A stretch of 55,488 bases of DNA, from positions 1-55,488 of the forward strand of contig JAFDEK010000008.1 of the NCBI GenBank assembly GCA_019310385.1, given 5' to 3'. Source of the DNA: Deltaproteobacteria bacterium. Lineage in GTDB: Bacteria > Myxococcota_A > UBA9160 > UBA4427. The position numbers and the translations under genes are program-made. This document shows, piece after piece, positions 1 to 7,773 of the stretch (position 1 is the first letter of the stretch; every line of letters begins with the position of its first letter). The notes beneath the pieces are model-generated. The model saw nothing but the letters and a program-made list of their open reading frames with translations. It ran no database searches and was not told the DNA's origin.

Positions 1-1194
1 CTGCTGGGCGAGTTTGCTGAGGGGGGCGAGGAGGAGGCCGCCGCTAGCCTCTATCGCTTCCACCCCTACCTGGGCTTCGCGGGAACGCCGGGCGGCCGCC
101 CCTGGGCCATGGGGCCGGCGTTGCTGCGGGAGACCGCCTTCAACGCCTTCGGGATGGCCTCGCGCTACGCCCACCCTTATCCCTACCGCAAGCGCAACGA
201 CGAGCTCGTGGTCGCGGTGCTGGGCGGGAGCGTGGCCGAGATCTTCGCCAACAGCGCCCAGGAGCAGCTGCGCGACGCCCTGGCCGAGCTCGATCCGCGC
301 TTCGCGTCGCGCCGGGTGGTTCTGCTCTCCCTGGCGACCGGGGGCTTCAAGCAGCCCCAGCAGCTCTTCGTCCTGCAGTACGCCCTGCTGCTGGGATTCG
401 AGATCGATGTGGTGCTCAACATCGACGGATTCAACGATCTGGTCTTCGCCGTCGAGAACGCGGGGGACGGGATCCATCCCCTCTTTCCCTCCGGCTTCCA
501 CACGGGCCTCATCGGCAAGTCGCCCACCAGCCGTTTCGACCTCGCGACCCTCGGCCTCTTCGCCAGCGTGCACCGGGCCAGCACTCGGGAGCTGCGCGTT
601 CTCGCCTTCGCCCAGGGCGCGCCCCAGCGCTACAGCGTCTTCTTCAATCTCCTGGCCGAGCGTCTTTCCCGGGGCTACGAGGGCGAGCGGGGACGCGCGC
701 GCTACGAGCTCGCCCGGCTGGCCCAGGAAGGCGTGGCGGAGGAGTTTCGCGGGCCTCCCTTCGCGCCCGGGGCCGATCCCGCACAGGAGGCGGCGCGACT
801 CTGGCGGCGCTCTTCGGAGCTCATCGATGCCGTATGCCGCGCAGCGGGCATTCCCTACGTGCACGTGCTGCAGCCGAACCAGTACGTCGAGGGCTCGAAG
901 CAGCTCAGCGAGCAGGAGCTTCGGGTCGCGTGGCGCCCGGAGACCTATCTCGCCCGCACGACGCGCCGGGGCTATGGCGGTCTACGCCGCGAGGGCCGCG
1001 TGCTCGCGCAGGCGGGAGTGTCCTTCTACGACTTCACCATGATCTTCGAGGATCGGAGCGGCGACATCTACGTCGACAGCTGCTGCCACTTCGGGCCGCG
1101 CGGCAACGGGATCCTCGCCCGGGAGCTCGCCCCCATCCTGCTGCGGAAGCTGGCCCCTTCAGCCGAGCCCCTCAGCCGAGATCGTCGCCCTTGA
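1..1194 (+). CDS. SGNH/GDSL-like hydrolase family protein, 5'-truncated by window edge
   Basis: The frame is open from the first base, so the true start lies before the window and about 397 codons are visible. An N-terminal phrase 'FHPYLGFAGTPG' is followed by 'VAVLGGSVAE', which fits block I of SGNH hydrolases (the nucleophile Ser within GGS instead of GDS). Later come 'NIDGFNDL' (block III-like Asn) and a C-terminal 'DSCCHFGPRGNGILA' block resembling the catalytic Asp/His segment. Such proteins are often acyl-esterases or O-acetyl transferases acting on surface glycans; the substrate is not visible here. Its last 23 bases overlap the convergent FHA gene. A second, more canonical SGNH protein lies at 9023-10237. 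The family is fairly secure, the enzymatic activity is inferred. Confidence 0.75.
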   Translation: MLGEFAEGGEEEAAASLYRFHPYLGFAGTPGGRPWAMGPALLRETAFNAFGMASRYAHPYPYRKRNDELVVAVLGGSVAEIFANSAQEQLRDALAELDPRFASRRVVLLSLATGGFKQPQQLFVLQYALLLGFEIDVVLNIDGFNDLVFAVENAGDGIHPLFPSGFHTGLIGKSPTSRFDLATLGLFASVHRASTRELRVLAFAQGAPQRYSVFFNLLAERLSRGYEGERGRARYELARLAQEGVAEEFRGPPFAPGADPAQEAARLWRRSSELIDAVCRAAGIPYVHVLQPNQYVEGSKQLSEQELRVAWRPETYLARTTRRGYGGLRREGRVLAQAGVSFYDFTMIFEDRSGDIYVDSCCHFGPRGNGILARELAPILLRKLAPSAEPLSRDRRP

Positions 1195-1954
1195 CGCGGA
1201 TCCGCATGGCGGGCAGATCGATGACCTTGCCGAAGAGGGCCTGGAGCTGCCGCGCCAGATCCGGCGAAAGCCCTTCCAGCTCGAGGTGGAGGGAGAGCGC
1301 GGCCGGGGCGGAGGTAGGAGTGGAAGTAGGAGTGGCGGTAGGCGTGGCCGCGTCGTTGGACTCGGTGAGGAACATTTCGCCGAGCTCGAGATCGAGGTTG
1401 CGGGGCGCCGCGGCGGCCTGCTGCTGGACCTTGGCGGCCCGATTGGTCTCGTTCATGTCGGCGACGCTGGGGTCTTCAGCGAACTCGTTCGCCGCGCCGA
1501 CCGAGAACTCGCCCCCCGGTCCCATGTCGCCCAGGGCCAGGGTGGTGGCGTCGGGGTTCGCGCTCGCCGCAGCGCCGCCGAAGCCCTTGAGCTGCGAGGC
1601 GTAGAGGACTTCGAGCCCGAGGCTGCCCGGGTCCTTCTGGGTGCGGATGTAGGTAATCTCGAGGGGACCGACGACGATGACGTCCTTGGTCTTGAGGGTG
1701 TGCTGCTCGCTCAGCGGCTCACCATTCACCGTGGTTCCGTTGGCGGTGCGCAGATCCTGGATGAAGAAGTCCGCGGTGCCGCGGGTGAAGAGGGCGTGGC
1801 TGCGGGAAGCCTCCTCGTCGTCCACCACGATGTCGTTCTCGGGCGCGCGACCCACGCGGATCTCCTCGGTGTCCCAGACCACGAGTCGGTTCGGCATACC
1901 GGGCTGCTTGAGTCCCAGAAGGGTACGTGCCGGAGCCGCGGGGGCAGCGCTCAT
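1172..1954 (-). CDS. FHA domain protein
   Basis: 260 residues. An FHA phosphothreonine-binding domain spans roughly residues 22-108, with the expected motifs: 'IRVGRAPENDIVV' (the GR motif), 'SRSHALF' (SxxH) and 'TANGTTVNGEPL' (the NG turn). After it comes a linker rich in Ala, Thr and Pro, including an in-frame 'TPTATPTSTPTS' slippage-type repeat at about 1310-1350, then a short conserved C-terminal tail ending 'MRIRVKGDDLG'. No membrane segment is seen, so it is probably a cytosolic signalling adaptor that binds a Ser/Thr-phosphorylated partner. No kinase is encoded nearby. It is convergent with the SGNH gene, and its ATG is preceded by GGAGTG. The family call is firm, the partner unknown. 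Confidence 0.9.
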   Translation of the reverse strand: MSAAPAAPARTLLGLKQPGMPNRLVVWDTEEIRVGRAPENDIVVDDEEASRSHALFTRGTADFFIQDLRTANGTTVNGEPLSEQHTLKTKDVIVVGPLEITYIRTQKDPGSLGLEVLYASQLKGFGGAAASANPDATTLALGDMGPGGEFSVGAANEFAEDPSVADMNETNRAAKVQQQAAAAPRNLDLELGEMFLTESNDAATPTATPTSTPTSAPAALSLHLELEGLSPDLARQLQALFGKVIDLPAMRIRVKGDDLG

Positions 1955-2121
1955 CTCTCACTCCTTCGTATCGATCCACCCGCCCAGCGCTCCGCGCACG
2001 CGCGCGCCGGGCCGCTCGGACTTACGAAATCATCGGCCCGACGGGCAGCTGGATTTACACCTGCAGCCGGGTTGCCGTCGGCGCGGAGGATTTCAGCGAG
2101 GCTGCAGCTTGGGTCAGGCTC

Positions 2122-3618
2122 CTAGTCCTGGTACTCGCTCTTCTCGATCGCCTCGGCGCAGCCGGAGAGCACTTCGAGCCAGCGTCGCACCTGGGTGAGC
2201 ACCAGGAACTCCGAGTGCACCCGTCGCTGGGCGTTGCGGCCCAGGCGGTCGCGGCCGGGCAGGTCCTCGAGGGTGCGGTCGAGGAGCTCGGCGATCGCGC
2301 TCGAATCCGTGGGGTCGTCGATGAGGCGACCGTCCACGCCGTCGCGCAGCTGCTGGCGAATGCCGCAGGTCGCGCTTCCCAGCACCGTCGCCCGCTTCCA
2401 CATGGCCTCGGTCACCGTGAGTCCGAAACCCTCGCGCAGGGAGTTCTGCACCACGATGCCGGAGCAGCGCTGGAGTGCGTTCACCATCAGCTCGTTCTGG
2501 TGGCGCGAATCCATGGGGAGGGACACCACGGCGATGTCCGACTGGAGGCGCGAGGGCAGGGCCTTATAGGACTCGATGAGCTCGTCGAGCACCTCGCGGC
2601 CCTCGGGATCGTCCGCGATGGCGGCGGGGTCGGGGCCGGCAAGCACCAGGCGCACGATTTCCATGCGCCGGCGGTGGCGCTCCGGGAAGGGACTCTTGCC
2701 GCACACCAGCCGCTGCTTCATCTCCACGAAGGCGTCGAGCAGCGGCTTCCAGCCCTTGAGGCGATCCCAGCGCGAGATCTGGGTGACGATCGGGCGATAG
2801 AGCAGCCCGATGCCGCCGTCCCGGTCGGCCGGCACGAAGTGCCCCTCGGAGTCGAGGCGCTTGGCGCAGCTCTCGAAGGGCTCGGGCACCACGGGATGCT
2901 CCTCCCGGGCCAGCCGCGCGTTGCACAAGACGCCCATCAGCTTCTGGGGCGAGAGATCGCGGTTCTTGTAGCTCAGGGGGTCGATGGCCGGGCAGATGAC
3001 GCTGCTGCGCCCGGCCAGGAAGCCGGGAATGTATTCGCGCGCCGAGAACACGGCGTGGTCGAAGGGCTCGGCATAGGGCTGAAGGAAGCCCCAGGCCGCG
3101 CGCGTCTGGGGCCGCTCCTCGTCGAGGCCGATGTGGCAGCGGAAGATCGCGGGCAGGCCCAGGCTCTGCTTCAGGATCGCCCCCATGCCCAGGGGCTGGG
3201 GATCGTGGATGACCAGCAGGTCGTCGGGCGACAGGCGTCCCTTCAGCAACTCCGCGTTCTCCCGGCTCTCGGCGTCGTAGAGGGCCCGGTCGTCGGGGCC
3301 GAGCTGGGGATCACCCTCGCCGTGGATGAGGTTGTGGAGGCGCTTGGTGAGGGCGAAGAACTCGGGGCGGCTGGGGCTCATCACGAGCCAGTGGGCGTCG
3401 ACGCCGAGCTCCCGCAGTAGCGAGATGAGCTTGGGCATCATCTCGGCGACGCCGCCGCCCTGGGAGGTGGAGTTCACCATCCAGACCCGCCGGCCGCGCA
3501 GGGATCTCACCAGGCTCTCGGCTTCGTCGATGAGGAGCCGCACGGGCTCCTGGAGCGGAATCTGTTCTGCGTAGTTCTCGACTCCGAACAGCTCACTGAC
3601 TTCGACGTTCTGGATCAC
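2122..3618 (-). CDS. treT: Trehalose synthase-like glycosyltransferase (TreT type, GT4)
   Basis: 498 residues with two Rossmann-like halves of the GT-B fold. The N-terminal half has 'MVNSTSQGGGVAEMMPKL', the Gly-rich donor/acceptor loop typical of TreT and sucrose-synthase-like enzymes. The C-terminal half has 'QISRWDRLKGW' and the GT4 signature 'REGFGLTVTEAMWK' with the E-x7-E pair. Known TreT enzymes make trehalose reversibly from NDP-glucose and glucose; this protein is somewhat longer than archaeal TreT. It starts at an ATG followed by 'IQNVEVSELF'. It is divergent from the sigma factor gene at 4005, and the shared intergenic region carries a perfect 16-bp palindrome. The alternative is a related GT4 enzyme of different acceptor specificity. 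Confidence 0.82.
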   Translation of the reverse strand: MIQNVEVSELFGVENYAEQIPLQEPVRLLIDEAESLVRSLRGRRVWMVNSTSQGGGVAEMMPKLISLLRELGVDAHWLVMSPSRPEFFALTKRLHNLIHGEGDPQLGPDDRALYDAESRENAELLKGRLSPDDLLVIHDPQPLGMGAILKQSLGLPAIFRCHIGLDEERPQTRAAWGFLQPYAEPFDHAVFSAREYIPGFLAGRSSVICPAIDPLSYKNRDLSPQKLMGVLCNARLAREEHPVVPEPFESCAKRLDSEGHFVPADRDGGIGLLYRPIVTQISRWDRLKGWKPLLDAFVEMKQRLVCGKSPFPERHRRRMEIVRLVLAGPDPAAIADDPEGREVLDELIESYKALPSRLQSDIAVVSLPMDSRHQNELMVNALQRCSGIVVQNSLREGFGLTVTEAMWKRATVLGSATCGIRQQLRDGVDGRLIDDPTDSSAIAELLDRTLEDLPGRDRLGRNAQRRVHSEFLVLTQVRRWLEVLSGCAEAIEKSEYQD

Positions 3619-4004
3619 GCGCTTCTCCCGGTCTGCCGTCTCCCCACCAGGCGGCTCATCCTGGGCGGCTCATCATGGGCGGGGACGGCTCTCCATATGC
3701 GTTTCGTCCAGTAGGGCGGCGACGTTGAACGGAATCTCGGGGCGCGGCCGGGGCCAGGCTGGGGCCAGCCCGGGGCCGTACCCAGGGGCGGGGCCGAGGG
3801 GGGCGCCGCAGTGCCGGAGGCGCGAATCGGCATGGCCTGAAGACAGCCCATGTCGCCCGGGTGACAGCAAAAAGGTGACCCAAGCCCCATTTTTGTGGAC
3901 GAATTGTGAAGCGCTTCACAGTACCCGGATCCGCGGGCCGGTATTTGTGTTGCTGCGGGTCAGGAACCCGCAGCGAGATCGAACCGTTGCTGAGGGGAAT
4001 CGTC
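3619..4004. other. 386-bp intergenic region between divergent genes
   Basis: This is the only stretch above 300 bases with no assigned gene. It separates the TreT-like gene (leftward) from the sigma factor gene (rightward) and should hold both promoters. It contains a G/C-rich half near 3725-3840 and a more A/T-rich patch around 3870-3910 that includes the 16-bp palindrome at 3905-3920. A frame running rightward from 3906 into the sigma gene is open, but its predicted residues look non-native, so a later start was preferred. Confidence 0.5.
3905..3920. promoter_or_regulatory. 16-bp perfect palindrome, probable operator
   Basis: The sequence TGTGAAGCGCTTCACA is a perfect inverted repeat with a central GCGC. 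LacI-family operators for alpha-glucoside, maltose or trehalose regulators commonly look like TGnAAnCGnTTnCA. It lies 285 bp upstream of the TreT-like start and 85 bp upstream of the sigma factor start. The palindrome is seen directly; the regulator family is inferred, and no LacI gene is in the window. Confidence 0.6.
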
Positions 4005-4667
4005 GTGAACGCAACAGCGCTGGGTCTGAAGAGGCCAGAAGAGCTTCCCGAATTAGACACTCCGACCACCACCTCGCAGGGCGAGCGCGTGCTCGTCTCG
4101 CAGGACGAGCGCGTCCTCATTGCGCGGGCCGCGGCGGGGCACGAGCGCTCCTTCGAGCTGCTCTATGCACGCTATCGCACCCGGGTTTTCGCCTTCGTGC
4201 TCTCGCGTCTGCGCGATCCCGACGAGGCGGACGACGTGACCCAGGAGGTTTTCTTCGAGGTCTCTCGGCGTCTTTGCGACTTCGAGGCGCGCTCGGCGCT
4301 GCTGAGCTGGATGCTGGGCATCGCCCACTTCAAGGTGCTGCGCCGCTACCGCAAGCGCAGGTCCGAGAAGACCGCGCGCGAGGCGCTCGTGCTGCGCTCT
4401 CTGAGCGATCCGCTGGCCGGTCAGAACGCGCCCGATCGCGCTGCCGAGGCGCGCCGGGTGCTGGACCGTTGTGAGGCCGTCCTGCAGAGGGAGCTGTCGC
4501 CGATGCAGCGGGAGATCTTCCACCTTCGCTACCGGGAGAACGAGACGATTCCCGGCGTCGCCGCGGCGCTGGGTCGCAGCGCAGTGTCGGTGCGGGTGAG
4601 CCTGCATCGCTCGCGCTGCACCCTGGTAGAGCACACCGTCGGCCTCGACGCCGTGCTCGGAGCCTGA
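4005..4667 (+). CDS. ECF-type RNA polymerase sigma factor
   Basis: 220 residues from a GTG start with GAGGGG about 8 bases upstream; the frame remains open further upstream but without family-like sequence. Sigma region 2 is at about residues 35-100 ('FELLYARYRTRVFAFV', then 'DPDEADDVTQEVFFEV'). Sigma region 4 is at about 150-205 ('LSPMQREIFHLRYREN', then the helix-turn-helix 'TIPGVAAALGRSAVSVRV'). No anti-sigma factor gene follows, so it is either controlled transcriptionally or partnered elsewhere. It is divergent from the TreT-like gene across a region with a palindrome. Sigma-70 family, region 2/4 architecture is clear; the subgroup is not assigned. Confidence 0.9.
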   Translation: MNATALGLKRPEELPELDTPTTTSQGERVLVSQDERVLIARAAAGHERSFELLYARYRTRVFAFVLSRLRDPDEADDVTQEVFFEVSRRLCDFEARSALLSWMLGIAHFKVLRRYRKRRSEKTAREALVLRSLSDPLAGQNAPDRAAEARRVLDRCEAVLQRELSPMQREIFHLRYRENETIPGVAAALGRSAVSVRVSLHRSRCTLVEHTVGLDAVLGA

Positions 4668-4738
4668 CCGGGGCCGCGCGGCTGCACGTCGCCCGGCGGA
4701 CGGCTCTCCCTCTAAAGCGCCGGCTGAGGGCTCTGCCT

Positions 4739-5806
4739 CTAATGCGCCGGGCTGGCGGGCAGCACCTCGAGCTCCAGCTCCAGCGGCTGGGAGCCCATGT
4801 CGGCGAACATCGCCACCCACTCGTCCACCATGTCCACGTGCACGCGATAGCGGCCCGGTGCTGGAAAGGCGGGCAGCGCGACCGGGATCTCGAGGGACTC
4901 ACCGGGGGCGAGATCCCGCTTCGGGGTGTCGCCCCGATACCAGCGAAGCGCGATCTCCTCCCCCTTCCCCTCGACGTCGACGGCGTCGATGCTCAACGCG
5001 AGGTGGACGCCCTGCTCGTCATGCGGGGTCAGCTTCCAGGGCAACGAGCTCGTGTTGCTTACCCGGAAGCGAAGGCGCAAGGGCGCCCCGGTGTGCAGCA
5101 GGGCCGGAAGGTCCAGGGCCTCGATGGCCGCCGAGAAGAAGTAGGGCGTGTAGCCCTCCCGCGCGAAACGGCGCAGCTGCTCGGGGCTGTGGGAGAGACC
5201 CTGGTCGGCCAGCCAGGCTTCGTAGAGGTCGAGTAGATCGCGCAGGTCGGACGGTGAGACGGCCGCCAGGTAGCCGTGATCGATGCTGAACTCCCGGCGC
5301 GCCGTTTCGAGGTCCGAACCCTCGAGCAGCAGCGTGAGGGCCGAGGCCAGCCCGCTGCGGTCGGTGCCGCGCAGGCAGTGGATGAGGGTAGGGCGCTCCG
5401 CCCGTGCGAGGAGATCGAGCAGCAGCGAGAGGTCCGAGGGAGAGGGCAGGCGTTCACCCGAGAGGCGCAGGCTGTGGTAGTCGAGAGCCCGCTCGGTGGC
5501 CACCTCGCGCTCGGCGGGATACCAGTCCAGCTCGTGCTGATCGCCGCGCAGGTTCACGATCGAGCGCAGTCCGAAGCGCTCGCTGAGCTCGCCCAGCTGC
5601 TCGGGCGTGGGCTGGGCGCTGCGGTACACCGCGCCTTCGATGACGCTGTGGACGTTGCCGGTGACGAGCCAGGCCCGCAGCGGCCAGAGCAGCAGGACGA
5701 CCCCCAGTGCCAGGCCCAGGCCCAAAACCAAGCCCAGGACCAGGCCGAGCCGGCGCCACCCGCCCCAGCGTCCGCTCGTGCCTCTCGCTGATGCTTCGCT
5801 CGTCAA
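4739..5806 (-). CDS. Membrane-anchored tyrosine/dual-specificity phosphatase with C-terminal beta domain
   Basis: About 355 residues if translation begins at the TTG that overlaps the GGT stop (TTGA). An N-terminal Leu/Gly-rich transmembrane segment (built from repeated VLGL units) is followed by 'GAVYRSAQPTPEQL', typical of the tyrosine phosphatase family. The catalytic loop 'HCLRGTDRSG' matches HCx5R. A conserved Asp-containing loop lies before it. After residue ~225 the protein continues as a predicted beta-rich domain ('LRLRFRVSNTSSLPW', 'PGRYRVHVDMVDEW'), resembling Ig-like domains that bind carbohydrate or protein. It probably faces the periplasm or outer surface. Overlap with GGT suggests co-translation. 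The start codon is uncertain; the phosphatase call is good, the fusion unusual. Confidence 0.8.
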   Translation of the reverse strand: MTSEASARGTSGRWGGWRRLGLVLGLVLGLGLALGVVLLLWPLRAWLVTGNVHSVIEGAVYRSAQPTPEQLGELSERFGLRSIVNLRGDQHELDWYPAEREVATERALDYHSLRLSGERLPSPSDLSLLLDLLARAERPTLIHCLRGTDRSGLASALTLLLEGSDLETARREFSIDHGYLAAVSPSDLRDLLDLYEAWLADQGLSHSPEQLRRFAREGYTPYFFSAAIEALDLPALLHTGAPLRLRFRVSNTSSLPWKLTPHDEQGVHLALSIDAVDVEGKGEEIALRWYRGDTPKRDLAPGESLEIPVALPAFPAPGRYRVHVDMVDEWVAMFADMGSQPLELELEVLPASPAH

Positions 5807-7308
5807 CAGTGCATGCCCTGGCCGCCTCGACGGGGATCGCCCGCGGCTTCGCCGCCGGGAGTGACAGCATTCACGCCGCCGAAGTAGACGTCGCGGCAAG
5901 GCCACTCATTGATCTTGGCTTCGGCGCCCAGCCGCTCCAGGAGCGAGCTCGAGAAGCCGGGCTCGAGCTGCGCGCGGGCGCCGTCCCAGTGCAGGCGGGG
6001 ATGCTCGACGGCCTCGCGCAGGGCGAGGTCGAAGTCGACGACGAGACTGATGGTGTGGAGCAGCGCGCTGCGGATGCGCTTGCTGCCGCCACTGCCCAGC
6101 ACCATGCGCACGGCATCGCCGGCGAGCAGGATCGAGGGCGACATCATCGAGGCGACGCGCTGGCCGGGTGGGCTCGCGTGGAAGCCGTCGGGATGCAGGT
6201 CGTCCTCGCCCAGCATGTTGTTGAGCATGATGCCCGTGCCGGGAACGAGGTAGCCCGATCCCTCGCCGTTGGAGTTCGTCATGCTCGCGGCGTTTCCCTC
6301 GGCGTCGCACACGCTGACGTGGGTGGTGCCGCGACCGAAGCGGGGCCCCGCGGCGAGATGCTCCTCGCGGCGTGTGTCCACCTCGCGACTGACGTCGAAG
6401 AGGGCGCCCCCGTGCTGCGGGGAGGCAGGCAGGTCGGCGGGCCAGCTGTGGCCTTCGAGCAGCTCGAGGGCGAGAGCGAGCAGGCGTCCACCAAAGGCGG
6501 GCGGCGGGTTGGTGAGCAGAAGATGCCCGCGATAGCGCGCCTCCAGGGGCCGGCGCTCGCGCACCTGGTATGCGGCCAGGTCGGCCTCGGTGAGGAGCCC
6601 CTGGCCCTCGGCCATGTCTCGCGCCACGTGCCGGGCGAGGCCGCCCGCGTAGAGCTCCCGGGCGCCGTCCTGGGGCAGGGTCTCCAGGAAGGCGGCGAGC
6701 TCCGGGTTGGTCAGGTCCTCTCCCTCGGCGAGCAGCGATCCCCCCGGCGCGTAGAGGGCACGGGCCGGGGTCGTGAGGGTCATGATGGGCTCGAGCAGGG
6801 AGAGGAAGTAGGCCTGGTGGTAGTTGAGGGGGACGCCCTTGCGAGCGAGCTCGATGGCCGGGGCCAGCACTTCGGCCAGGGGCAGGCGGCCGAGCCGTTC
6901 GTGAACGTGGAGCAGTCCCATCAGGGTGCCCGGGACGGCGGCCGAGCCGAGGCCCGTGTTGAAGACCTGGTCGCCGCCCGGGAAGTGCACGGTGACGGGC
7001 AGGAAGTGGGGCTCGAGGGCGTCGGCGGGCAGGGCCTGTCCGGGTGCGGCCCGGCCCGGCGTGTCCGCGAAGAAGTCGAAGAGGGTGGCGTGTCCCGCGG
7101 CGGTGCGCGCCAGCAGGAAGCCGCCTCCGCCCAGGCTGGTGAGGGCCGGCTCGCAGACCGCCGAGGCGAAGCCCGCCGCCACGACGGCGTCGAAGGCGTT
7201 GCCGCTCGAGCGCAGGATGCGGCAGGCCGCATCGCACACACTAGTGTGTCCCGCGGCCACGACGCCGTGCTCGTGGCCGCGGCGCCCGGCTGTCTCCGCA
7301 TCCGCCAT
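5803..7308 (-). CDS. ggt: Gamma-glutamyltransferase family protein
   Basis: About 501 residues, an Ntn-hydrolase of the GGT family, which cleaves gamma-glutamyl bonds such as in glutathione. The autoprocessing site is at 'GTTHVSVCDAEGN', where the conserved Thr becomes the N-terminal nucleophile of the small subunit. Downstream 'PGTGIMLNNMLGEDDL' and 'LGSGGSKRI' match the conserved small-subunit loops. The N-terminal part has 'DAVVAAGFASAVCEPALTSLGGGGF', also family-typical. No signal peptide is visible, whereas classical GGT enzymes are exported, so this may be a cytosolic paralogue. An ATG at 7308 is preferred; a GTG two codons earlier is possible. Its stop overlaps the start of the phosphatase gene. 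Confidence 0.9.
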   Translation of the reverse strand: MADAETAGRRGHEHGVVAAGHTSVCDAACRILRSSGNAFDAVVAAGFASAVCEPALTSLGGGGFLLARTAAGHATLFDFFADTPGRAAPGQALPADALEPHFLPVTVHFPGGDQVFNTGLGSAAVPGTLMGLLHVHERLGRLPLAEVLAPAIELARKGVPLNYHQAYFLSLLEPIMTLTTPARALYAPGGSLLAEGEDLTNPELAAFLETLPQDGARELYAGGLARHVARDMAEGQGLLTEADLAAYQVRERRPLEARYRGHLLLTNPPPAFGGRLLALALELLEGHSWPADLPASPQHGGALFDVSREVDTRREEHLAAGPRFGRGTTHVSVCDAEGNAASMTNSNGEGSGYLVPGTGIMLNNMLGEDDLHPDGFHASPPGQRVASMMSPSILLAGDAVRMVLGSGGSKRIRSALLHTISLVVDFDLALREAVEHPRLHWDGARAQLEPGFSSSLLERLGAEAKINEWPCRDVYFGGVNAVTPGGEAAGDPRRGGQGMHC

Positions 7309-7411
7309 GGCCACACCCTAGCCCGGATCATGCAAAATCCGGGCTGGGCTAGAATCAGGGTGCGCGCGTCGTGACCCACGCGGAGCCGGCCCGCGATCCC
7401 GGAGGAGTCTC

Positions 7412-7690
7412 GTGAGTGGTGGAGAAACCGAAGAAGGTGGCCCGAGCGAAGCCGCCTTCGTGGAGATTTCGCTCGAGCAGCTCAGCCAGGCGGCGCTGAG
7501 GGGGCTCGTCGAGGAGTTCGTCACCCGGGACGGCACGGATTACGGGAGCGCCGAGCTGGGCCTCGAGGAGAAGGTCGCCCGACTCATGAGCGAGCTCGGG
7601 AGCGGCGATGCGAAGATCGTCTTCGACCCCGAGAGCGAGACGGTGACCGTCGTTCTGGCGCGCGAGCTGCCCGGGAGCTCGGAGAGCTAG
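7412..7690 (+). CDS. yheU: YheU family protein (UPF0270)
   Basis: 92 residues from a GTG with GGAGGAG five bases upstream. The core 'ISLEQLSQAALRGLVEEFV', then 'RDGTDYG', then 'LEEKVARLMSELGSGDAKIVFD', matches the small YheU family, known from E. coli and relatives. That family has a 'TxRxGTDYG' turn between two helices and no assigned enzymatic role. An acidic extension of about 20 residues precedes the core. It is a single gene with its own spacing, divergent from GGT. Function is unknown in the family. Confidence 0.88.
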   Translation: MSGGETEEGGPSEAAFVEISLEQLSQAALRGLVEEFVTRDGTDYGSAELGLEEKVARLMSELGSGDAKIVFDPESETVTVVLARELPGSSES

Positions 7691-7773
7691 CCCCTCGTCT
7701 CTATCGCCTCTCTCGTCTCTATCGGCTCTCTCTTCTCTCGACCCCGCGCTCCGGATCTGCGAAGGTTGCGCCG

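Noticed and set aside
1927..3420. Long rightward open frame antisense to the TreT-like gene
   Set aside because: Low-complexity composition typical of GC-rich antisense frames; the opposite strand has clear GT4 motifs.
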